A program made the translations under genes and the position numbers. This document shows, in pieces, positions 27,199 to 34,475 of a stretch of 64,000 nucleotides of DNA. The stretch covers positions 434,001-498,000 of the forward strand of contig OZ245326.1 in NCBI GenBank assembly GCA_965225915.1, in the 5' to 3' direction. The notes under the pieces are model-generated. The model was not told the origin of the DNA and did no database searches. It was given only the letters and a program-made list of their open reading frames with translations. Every line of letters starts with the position of its first letter. The stretch's first letter is position 1. Source of the stretch: JAAXHH01 sp965225915 (lineage in GTDB: Bacteria > JAAXHH01).

Positions 27199-28585
27199 TT
27201 GTCCCTGACACAGGCGCAGATCGATGAATTCGTCGAGGTTGAGCCCGTCGAATTTCTGACCGGCCACTACTTTCCCACCGTGTGGGATCATGGTCCCTTC
27301 GATCCACCGGCGCAAAGATCCGAAGCCCACGCATGAGGAACTGATGGAAGAACACGTCAACACCGCTTCCCGACCCAGCGAGTTGCGCATTACAGACATG
27401 CGGACGGTCACCATCGGTCCGTCCACGATCATCCGGCTGGATACGAACCAGGACGTCTACGGACTGGGAGAGGTGCGGGACGGCGCCAGCAAGACCTACG
27501 CCCTTGCCCTCAAGGCGCGTATTCTGGGCGAGAATCCCTGCAACGTCGACAAGGTCTTCCGAAAGATCCGCCAGTTCGGTCACCACGCCCGGCAGGCTGG
27601 CGGCGTCTGCGCCATAGAAATGGCCCTGATGGACCTCGCGGGCAAAGCCTATGACGTGCCGGCCTATCAACTGGCCGGAGGTAAATTCAGGGATTCGGTT
27701 CGCATCTACTGCGATACGACCGCGTCCCCGGACCCCGGCGAAATGGGACGGCGCCTGAAGGAACGCATGGACATGGGGTTCACCTTTCTGAAGATGGACG
27801 TGGGTATCGGGTTGCTCCGGGACGTCCCGGGAACCCTGTCGGTTCCGTCCGGGATGCTGGATACCGTAAACGTCATGCATCCCTTCACGGGAATCCGGCT
27901 GACCGACAAGGGTATCGGTTTGCTGTCGGAATACGTGGCGGGGGTCCGGGATATCATTGGTTACGACATACCGCTGGCCGCCGACCACTTCGGACATATC
28001 GGCGTGGAGGACTGCATCCGCCTTGGGAAGGCGCTGGACCGGTACAACCTGGCCTGGTACGAAGACATGGTCCCGTGGCAGTTCACGGACCAGTACCTCC
28101 GCCTGCGGGACGCCTGTGATACGCCGATCTGCACGGGGGAGGACATCTACCTCCGGGAGGGGTTCATGGACCTCTTCGAACAACATGCCATCTCCGTGTG
28201 CCATCCAGACCTCGCCACTTCCGGTGGAATCCTGGAAACCAAGAAAATCGGCGATACGGCCCAGGAATTCGGCATATCCATGGCGCTGCACATGTCCGCC
28301 CTGCCCGTCGCGCAAATGGCTAGCGTACACTGCGCCGCAGCCACCGAGAACTTCATTGCCCTGGAACACCACCACGTGGACGTACCCTGGTGGGACGACC
28401 TGGTTACAGGATTGCCCGATCCCGTGATCCAGGACGGGTTCATCGCAGTGCCCGATGCGCCGGGACTGGGTGTCGAACTGAACGAGGCGGCCATCAGGGA
28501 ACATATCAGCGAGAATGATCCCGGGTATTTCGAACCTGCCGACGAGTGGAACGAGTTACGCGCCCATGATCGTCTGTGGAGTTGA
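27199..28585 (+). pseudogene. Mandelate racemase/muconate lactonizing (enolase superfamily) enzyme, frameshifted near its N-terminus
   Basis: Acid-sugar dehydratase or racemase type enzyme. The barrel is intact: FLKMDVGIG (Lys-x-Asp base), then metal ligands in AADHFGHIG, WYEDMVPW and CTGEDIYLREG, and a histidine region ALHMSALPVAQ. The uninterrupted frame begins only near 27290, but upstream, in another frame, TTG 27199 with AGGAG seven bases before it opens SLTQAQIDEFVEVEPVEFL...WDHGPFDP; removing one base near 27307-27312 joins it as PAKDPKPTHEELMEEH. So the true gene probably starts at 27199 (about 460 residues) and carries a one-base insertion. A shorter product from 27290 or 27344 would lack part of the capping domain. 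First gene of an operon with PhyH, PhyH and creatininase. Confidence 0.75.
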
Positions 28586-28605
28586 TCGTCTTAAGGAGCG
28601 AAACA

Positions 28606-29643
28606 ATGCCTATCCCCATTGTCCAAGATCAGCCGAAACCGTTGGAATATGACCCCTACCTCGCCCTTACCAAAGCTCAACGGCGACAGTTCGACGAAGA
28701 CGGCTTTATCCTGATCGAGGACGCCCTCTCCCCGGAGCACGTCGACCGGCTGATTGAAGTTGTTGATTCACTCTACGATGCATATAGCATTGCTCACGGA
28801 ACGTCTCCGGATGCCGCCTACCAGATCCGCAACGCCCTGGTACACCACGAGGAACTCTTCGCGCTGATCGACTATCCGAAGATATTGCCGCTTATCGTGG
28901 ACGTCATCGGCGTGAACATCCAGATCCGTACTTCCCACGTGGACGTTCGTCCCCCCATGAAAGACCACAAGGGAGGCGAACTGGGCGCGAGTGGCGGTTT
29001 CTTCCCCTGGCACGCGGACGGACCCAATTACGGCTACCCGATCACCAACGGCATCATCCCCTTCTTCGAGGTGAAGGTCGGCTACTACCTTACAGACCTT
29101 TCCGAGCACAACAGCGGCGCCATATGCGTGGTGCGCGGCAGCCATCGGCGTTCGCCCGAACTGATCCGCGACGCGGACTACCGTATCGACCCGGAGGACA
29201 TCGTCGAGGTGAACGTCCGTCCGGGAACCGCCATGCTTTGGCGGACGGCCCTGTGGCACTGCCTGACGCCCAACCTGTCCGACCACGCGCGCAAGTGTCT
29301 GTACTACGGATACAACCACCGCTGGATGCGTCCAGGGGACTACGACCGCCAGGACTCCGCTCTGCTGGCGCGCTGCACGCCCGTTCAGCGCCAGTTGCTG
29401 GGTTCCAACACCACGGAGGACGGGGTGGCTTACCAGGACGGCGATCCGGCCCATCCGGCCTCTCGTTACTGGCGGCCCGAACCCGGAGACGTTCCCCTCG
29501 AGGCGTGGGCAGAGGAAAAGCGTAAGATAAAGATGCAGAAGGAATGGAAACGATGGAAACGAATGAATACCCTGCCCCCTTACACCGTGGGCGCAGCAGC
29601 GGCGGAGGATCATCCAGGGGACCCGGGCGGTGACATGAAATAG
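28606..29643 (+). CDS. Phytanoyl-CoA dioxygenase (PhyH) family protein
   Basis: 345-residue Fe(II)/2-oxoglutarate oxygenase. Opening segment LTKAQRRQFDEDGFILIEDA is the family N-terminus; the triad is FFPWHADGPNYGYP (His-x-Asp), then TALWHCLTPNLSDHARKCLY (distal His and the 2-oxoglutarate Arg). VKVGYYLTDLSEHNSGAICV and VRGSHRRSPEL are the core strands. The C-terminus is a charged helix (EEKRKIKMQKEWKRWKRM). ATG 28606 has AAGGAG upstream and follows the enolase stop by 20 bases. Its last four codons lie within the tandem repeat at 29613-29749. Confidence 0.9.
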   Translation: MPIPIVQDQPKPLEYDPYLALTKAQRRQFDEDGFILIEDALSPEHVDRLIEVVDSLYDAYSIAHGTSPDAAYQIRNALVHHEELFALIDYPKILPLIVDVIGVNIQIRTSHVDVRPPMKDHKGGELGASGGFFPWHADGPNYGYPITNGIIPFFEVKVGYYLTDLSEHNSGAICVVRGSHRRSPELIRDADYRIDPEDIVEVNVRPGTAMLWRTALWHCLTPNLSDHARKCLYYGYNHRWMRPGDYDRQDSALLARCTPVQRQLLGSNTTEDGVAYQDGDPAHPASRYWRPEPGDVPLEAWAEEKRKIKMQKEWKRWKRMNTLPPYTVGAAAAEDHPGDPGGDMK

Positions 29644-29749
29644 ACGAAGGAGCAGAGACGCAGGAAGGTCCCAGGTACCCGGCGGCGGTATGAAATAGAC
29701 GAAGGAGCAGAGACGTAGGAAGGTCCCAGGGGACCCGGGCGGCGGCATG
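29613..29749. repeat. 55/57-bp tandem repeat, about 2.4 copies
   Basis: A unit starting ATGAAATAGACGAAGGAG occurs at 29635 (55 bases) and 29690 (57 bases), preceded by the last third of a copy and followed by ATG again at 29747. The copies differ by only a few bases in their first 40 positions. It begins in the last codons of the PhyH gene (GDMK-stop) and fills the spacer to the next PhyH gene. Function unknown. Confidence 0.85.
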
Positions 29750-29856
29750 TACGGGGAGACCGCTTATAACCTGGGGGATACCCGCGGAACGAGGCACGGA
29801 CTACACCGTAAACAGGACACCTGTCGAAGTACCGAAAACGTAAGGGAGTCGCCACG

Positions 29857-30588
29857 ATGACCGACGCGGAAATCTACGAATTCGACCTCAATGGGTACAT
29901 CATCTATCGGAACATGCTGACCCGGGACCAGGTCGACCACATGAACGGGATCCTTGATGGGCATCTTTCGGAGGAGACCCACGGGTTCGACTTCCTTACG
30001 CTCGACCCGGCGTTTCTGGACCTCATGGCCCATCCCCGGACGCTGGAGATCATACGGACGATGATCGGCGACTGGCTACGCCTCGACCACGCATACGGAC
30101 TGCAGATGGACACCCTTTCCGTAGAGCGCGGCCACACTCGACCCAACCTGCACGGTGGCCCAAGACACGACAACGGCGAGCACCAGTACCAATGGTTCGA
30201 CGGTCAGATGTTCAACGGCCTGATCGTGGTCATGTACAACCTCGAGGACGTCAACCCGGGGGACGGCGGACTCATATGCGTTCCGGGAAGCCACAAGGCC
30301 AACCTGAATCTCAGGCCTCCAGTGGAATCCCATCTCGTGGTGAACCCCTCCTTCAAGGCGGGCGACATGCTCATCTTCACGGAAGCCCTGGTGCACGGAA
30401 CCACGACCTGGATTTCGGAACGGCACCGGCGCGCCTTGCTGTACAAATACTCGCCCGGGCACTCCACGTGGGCCCAGGCCGACAGGTTGGACGATGCCCG
30501 CGAATTGGCTGCCAATGACCTCCAATGCGACCTGCTGCGGCCGCCCAGCGTGGGCAAGCGGTCTCCCGTCGTGTTTCCGGAAGCGTAA
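29857..30588 (+). CDS. PhyH-family protein with His-Gly-Gly in place of HxD
   Basis: 243 residues. The PhyH core is recognisable (EFDLNGYIIYRNMLTRDQVD, NGLIVVMYNLEDVNPGDGGL, VPGSHKANLNL, distal EALVHGTTTWISERHRRALL), but where the metal His-x-Asp is expected the sequence is PNLHGGPRHDN: His99-Gly-Gly. Loss of the carboxylate ligand is what distinguishes Fe halogenases (His-x-Gly/Ala) from hydroxylases, but this HGG form is common in a PhyH subgroup of unknown activity, so halogenase is only a possibility. The ATG follows a short AGGGAG-like site. It sits between the repeat and the creatininase gene, 31 bases upstream of the latter, in an apparent operon. Confidence 0.8.
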   Translation: MTDAEIYEFDLNGYIIYRNMLTRDQVDHMNGILDGHLSEETHGFDFLTLDPAFLDLMAHPRTLEIIRTMIGDWLRLDHAYGLQMDTLSVERGHTRPNLHGGPRHDNGEHQYQWFDGQMFNGLIVVMYNLEDVNPGDGGLICVPGSHKANLNLRPPVESHLVVNPSFKAGDMLIFTEALVHGTTTWISERHRRALLYKYSPGHSTWAQADRLDDARELAANDLQCDLLRPPSVGKRSPVVFPEA

Positions 30589-30619
30589 CAAGTAAAACTT
30601 ACCAGAAAGAGGCACCCGG

Positions 30620-31435
30620 ATGAACGTACGCGACGAATACCGGTACAACCGCTTGACGTGGGAAGAAATGAACGAGGCGATCGCCATGGAGAAAGTGGTG
30701 GTCCTGCCCACGGGCTCCACCGAGCAGCACGGGAAGCACCTGCCCCTGGACACGGACGCTTTTCTCGTGGAATCAGTCTGCCACGAACTGGGTCGCCGCG
30801 CCTCCGACCGCGTCCTCGTCCTGCCCACAGTCTCCTACGGGCTGAACCTGCACCACATAGACTTTCCCGGCACGATACACATCGAGCCCGAGGTGTTCAT
30901 CGCCTTCTGCCTGAACATCACCAAGAGCGTCGCCTATCACGGATTCCGCAAGATCCTGCTCGTCAACGGGCACGGATCCAACTCACCCCTGGTCGACCTG
31001 GTCGCCCGGAAGACGGTGCTGGCCACGGAATCGCTCTGCTTCGCCGCCAACTACTTCACCTTCTTGGTCGACGCCTTCAACAAAGTCAGGGAATCTGAGG
31101 TGTTGGCTCACGCGGACGAAATGGAGACCTCGCTGTATCTCCACCTCGCCGGCGACCGCGTACAGATGGACAAGGCCGCGCCGGACCTCGACCGGGTTGG
31201 GAAGTACTTCTCCTCCGACAGCACCGGCACGGTGCGATTCAACGATTTCTGGGGCAGGTGGACGGGCCTCGGGGTCCACGGCGACCCGACGCCGGCGACG
31301 GCCGAAAAAGGCCGGATCATCTTCGACGCGGCCGTGGACGGCCTGGTGGAACTGGTCGACGATATCCGGGACTGGCCGATCGAGAAGCGGAGTGACCAGC
31401 ACACGGGTCCCGTGCAGAGCGGGATACGGTGGTGA
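30620..31435 (+). CDS. Creatininase-family amidohydrolase
   Basis: 271-residue metal-dependent amidase of the creatinine amidohydrolase fold. The signature is complete: LPTGSTEQHGKHLPLDTDA (Glu, His, Asp ligands), then LLVNGHGSNSPLV (His) and ADEMETSLYLH (Glu). Family members cleave creatinine, mycofactocin precursors or formamido-pyrimidines. The ATG has GAAAGAGG upstream. Last gene of the rightward unit that begins at 27199; a cyclic or linear amide would fit with the enolase and dioxygenase steps, but the substrate is not known. It converges on the SDR gene. Confidence 0.87.
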   Translation: MNVRDEYRYNRLTWEEMNEAIAMEKVVVLPTGSTEQHGKHLPLDTDAFLVESVCHELGRRASDRVLVLPTVSYGLNLHHIDFPGTIHIEPEVFIAFCLNITKSVAYHGFRKILLVNGHGSNSPLVDLVARKTVLATESLCFAANYFTFLVDAFNKVRESEVLAHADEMETSLYLHLAGDRVQMDKAAPDLDRVGKYFSSDSTGTVRFNDFWGRWTGLGVHGDPTPATAEKGRIIFDAAVDGLVELVDDIRDWPIEKRSDQHTGPVQSGIRW

Positions 31436-31462
31436 TCGGCGTTTTCGGGGGATATACGACCA

Positions 31463-32242
31463 CTAGTAACTCAGAAATCCGCCGTCCACCAGCCAGGTGG
31501 CGCCGGTGACGAAACTCGCCGCGTCGCTGGCCAGGAAAACGGCCACGTTGCCGATCTCCTCCGGCCGGCCCCGGCGGTCCAGGGGTGTATGGCGAAAATA
31601 CTTTCCCGTGGCGCCCCGGCCGGAAGCCTCTTCCTTCACCTGGGCGCTCTGTTCCGTGTAAATATCCCCCGGCGCGATGGCGTTGACGCGGATCCCGTAG
31701 GGCGCGAGTTCGATGGCCGTCGTCTTGGTGAGGCCGTCCATCCCCGCCTTGCTGGCGCAGTAAGGCGCGGCGCCTTCCTGCGCGGCGTACTGGGCTACGG
31801 ATGAGATGTTGACTATGGAGCCCCCCGCTCCACGGTCGATCATCCGGCGGGCCGCCTCCTGCGTCCCGACAAAGGCACCGGTGAGGTTGACGTCCAGGAC
31901 ACTCCGCCAGTGCTCGTCCGTCTCTTCCAGAAACGGTCGCGGTGCCAGGGACCGCCCCGTCAGCGCGGCGTTGTTGATCATCACGTCGACGGGGCCCAGG
32001 TCATTGGCCGCCTGTTCCAGCAGTGCGACGACGTCTGCCCGCCGGCTTACGTCGCACCGGCTCGCCCGGACCGAGTGTCCCTCCGCACGCAACCGTTCCG
32101 CCTCGCCTTCGGCGATCTCGATCCGCCGTTGGCCGATCATGACGGCGGCGCCGGCTTCCACGCAGCAACGGACAATACCGAGACCGATGCCGGTTCCGCC
32201 GCCCGTTACGACCACCACCCGTTCTTTAAGCTGATCGCTCAT
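31463..32242 (-). CDS. SDR-family NAD(P)-dependent oxidoreductase
   Basis: 259-residue classical short-chain dehydrogenase. Rossmann motif VVTGGGTGIGLGIV, the NNAA motif (DVMINNAALTG), catalytic Ser in NISSVAQYA, Tyr and Lys in PYCASKAGMDG, and the C-terminal FVTGATWLVDGGFLSY are all present. These enzymes reduce or oxidise secondary alcohols, often sugars or hydroxyacids. It is transcribed leftward, away from selA and toward the creatininase gene; the 57 bases after selA's stop separate it from selA, which lies upstream on the same strand. Confidence 0.92.
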   Translation of the reverse strand: MSDQLKERVVVVTGGGTGIGLGIVRCCVEAGAAVMIGQRRIEIAEGEAERLRAEGHSVRASRCDVSRRADVVALLEQAANDLGPVDVMINNAALTGRSLAPRPFLEETDEHWRSVLDVNLTGAFVGTQEAARRMIDRGAGGSIVNISSVAQYAAQEGAAPYCASKAGMDGLTKTTAIELAPYGIRVNAIAPGDIYTEQSAQVKEEASGRGATGKYFRHTPLDRRGRPEEIGNVAVFLASDAASFVTGATWLVDGGFLSY

Positions 32243-32299
32243 GGCATCCTCAGTGGGTTGACGCAGTTTCGGGATTGGCGCAGTTTCGTAGATTTAACG

Positions 32300-33568
32300 T
32301 CAAGTACCCTGTCGGTCTCCCGCGGTCTTTTCTTTCTTCTGTCTTATTTTTTCCTGCTCGTCCATCCAATTGACGACATCCTCTGCCGCACGCTCGACCA
32401 GGGGCAGGTCACGCTCCCCAATCGTACGCACGTCAAGCAGGAAACGATCCCCGGAAAGCCGTCCGAATATGGGTGGCGTCTGACGGCGAAACGCGGCAGC
32501 GAGGTGTCGATTTGTTCCGATGTTTGGGCATAGCGACACGGCGCGGGATGGCAACTGCTGAACCGGCAGGGCCCCGCCCCCGATTTCGGCATGGGATGCT
32601 ACCACCGTCACGTCCGCCCGCTCCACAAAGCGCGCACGAAGCCGATCCGCCAGGGTCCGAGCCCGGGATTCGAGTTGCCCGGTAGTCGCCGCGATCATAC
32701 TGGTGACGCCGTGATCCCGGACCAGTTCTTCGGGATGATGAAACAACTCCAGCGTCGCCCCCAGGGCCGCGTAGACCATCTTGTCGGCGCGGAACGCCCG
32801 CATCAGCGGGTCCTTCTTCATCCTGTCGAGGAGTTCCCGCCGGCCGGCAATGATCCCGGCCTGGGGACCGCCAAGTAGCTTGTCCCCACTGAAGCAGACC
32901 ACGTCGACTCCGCGTTCCAGGGCTTCCCGCACGGTATGGCCGCTGTCGAGTCCGTAGGGGGACAGATCGGACATGGCGCCGCTCCCCTGATCGTACACGA
33001 CAGGGATGCCGGTTTCCCTGCCCAGGGAGACCAGGGCCTCCAGGGAGACGGATTCGTCGTGGCCCGCAATATCGAAATTGCTGCGGTGGACTGCCATGAA
33101 GAGGGCCGTACTTCCGGTCACGGCGGACCGGTAGTCCTCCACTTCGGTGTGATTGGTCGCGCCGACGCCCACGAGGCGGACCCCGCCCGCCGCCATGACG
33201 TCGGGCATGCGGAACGATCCCCCGATTTCCACCAGCTGGCCGCGTGAGATGACAACCTCGCGGTCCATCGCGAGGGCGTGAAGGATCAGCATCACCGCGG
33301 CAGCGTTGTTGTTCACCACGATCGCGGACTCCGCGCCGGTCAGCCCGCATAGCGCATCGGAAACCAGGTCGTGCCTCGAACCTCTCTTGCCCGATGTGGC
33401 GTCGATTTCGAGCGTGCTGTACCCTTCGATCATCTCGAGCACGGCCCGGCGGGCGGCGCCGGACAACGGTGCCCGGCCCAGTCCGGTGTGGAGGATAACG
33501 CCCGTACCGTTCACGGCAGGTTTCAGTGGGCCCGGGAACACGGGGGTATCATCTGGTTTCGAATGCAT
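32300..33568 (-). CDS. selA: L-seryl-tRNA(Sec) selenium transferase SelA, short N-terminus
   Basis: PLP enzyme that converts seryl-tRNA-Sec to selenocysteyl-tRNA using selenophosphate. Core motifs: NGTGVILHTGLGRAPLS, GKRGSRHDLVSDALCGLTGA, SRGQLVEIGGSFRMPDVM and the PLP-lysine site FSGDKLLGGPQAGI, then a normal C-terminal domain; 422 residues. Bacterial SelA usually has about 80 residues before the NxTG motif, forming the domain that holds the tRNA-Sec D arm; here only about 18 precede it and no earlier start codon is in frame before the upstream stop. Partners selB and tRNA-Sec are 14 kb away; selD is not in the window. Confidence 0.93.
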   Translation of the reverse strand: MHSKPDDTPVFPGPLKPAVNGTGVILHTGLGRAPLSGAARRAVLEMIEGYSTLEIDATSGKRGSRHDLVSDALCGLTGAESAIVVNNNAAAVMLILHALAMDREVVISRGQLVEIGGSFRMPDVMAAGGVRLVGVGATNHTEVEDYRSAVTGSTALFMAVHRSNFDIAGHDESVSLEALVSLGRETGIPVVYDQGSGAMSDLSPYGLDSGHTVREALERGVDVVCFSGDKLLGGPQAGIIAGRRELLDRMKKDPLMRAFRADKMVYAALGATLELFHHPEELVRDHGVTSMIAATTGQLESRARTLADRLRARFVERADVTVVASHAEIGGGALPVQQLPSRAVSLCPNIGTNRHLAAAFRRQTPPIFGRLSGDRFLLDVRTIGERDLPLVERAAEDVVNWMDEQEKIRQKKEKTAGDRQGT

Positions 33569-33640
33569 GGCTTGTCCGGATCGGAAAGGATGGAAGTGCT
33601 GTGAGATCTGAGAAACCAGGCTGTGATTTCGTGGCTTTGC

Positions 33641-34246
33641 TCACCACCGGGCGTTGATCGCATCGGCCATCCGAGCCGTGAATTCGAACCAGGGAAATGC
33701 GGGACCGGGATCGATTTTCCGGTCTGGCGCGATATCGCTGTGACGGACGATATTGACCAGCGGTATCCGGTAACCTTCCACGAGTCTTCGGGACAGGTTG
33801 GTCACCTGTTCGAACTGGTCCGGGGGATAGGGCGCCCACCAGTTTCCTTCCAGCCACACGGGCGGCAGGCCGGTGTACGGCGTCGTGTACTCCTCCGGCC
33901 AACGGAAAAACTGCCCGTTCCGTTTCTCGAGCCGGCCGCAGTTCACGACTTCTATACCCAGGGACCACGGATTGCAGCCGTCCCGTCCCCGCCATTGGCT
34001 CACCCCGCAGTGCCAGGCGCAGTCCTCGTCGCGGACCATCTGGCGCACGACCCCTTCCAGTCCCACGATGTAATGACAACTGACGCGCCTGTCCGGATCC
34101 CTGAAGATGGAGACGCACTCCTCAAGTGACGGACCATCCGTGTAGTGCAGCACCAGCATGTCGATATGGGCCGTTCCGCGGCTCGTATGGTATAGGGCCG
34201 GTGTGAAGGACATATCGGGTAGGGGATCCGTCATATCCGCAGACAT
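33641..34246 (-). CDS. N-acetylmuramoyl-L-alanine amidase (AmpD/amidase_2 family)
   Basis: Zinc amidase that cleaves muramyl-peptide bonds in cell-wall recycling. 201 residues from the ATG at 34246: MLVLHYTDGPSLEECVSIF (first zinc His), RVSCHYIVGLEGVVRQMV, DEDCAWHCGVSQWRG, SLGIEVVNCG and IVRHSDIAPDRKIDPGPAFPW (second His, Asp). These are the AmpD core motifs. The frame is open up to 34540 but that part has no family match and overlaps the divergent oxidoreductase gene start, so I used 34246; an ATG at 34234 is also possible. No signal peptide from this start, so cytosolic recycling is likely. Confidence 0.85.
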   Translation of the reverse strand: MSADMTDPLPDMSFTPALYHTSRGTAHIDMLVLHYTDGPSLEECVSIFRDPDRRVSCHYIVGLEGVVRQMVRDEDCAWHCGVSQWRGRDGCNPWSLGIEVVNCGRLEKRNGQFFRWPEEYTTPYTGLPPVWLEGNWWAPYPPDQFEQVTNLSRRLVEGYRIPLVNIVRHSDIAPDRKIDPGPAFPWFEFTARMADAINARW

Positions 34247-34475
34247 CCTGTTGGGTTTCAAGGGATCGTTGACGAACGCAGTATAATACACCCGCAACGG
34301 GCTCGCGGCAACTGATAACACGGCTTTGACAAGGCCTTTCCAGCCGCTGTCGCAGATCGATGCTCCGGTTGACAGGGCACAGATGGACGGGTATACTACA
34401 ACCAATGGAAACTCGGCCTTGTCCATCTCCTCCATAGCGCCTTTCGAACGCGCGCCATCCTGGTGAGCGACCTCC

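Noticed and set aside
27161..28504. 447-codon open frame on the minus strand.
   Set aside because: Shadow of the enolase-superfamily gene, which has clear catalytic motifs on the plus strand.
29613..29749. 55-bp repeats as a short CRISPR or att site.
   Set aside because: Copies are directly adjacent without spacers, and there are no cas or integrase genes nearby.
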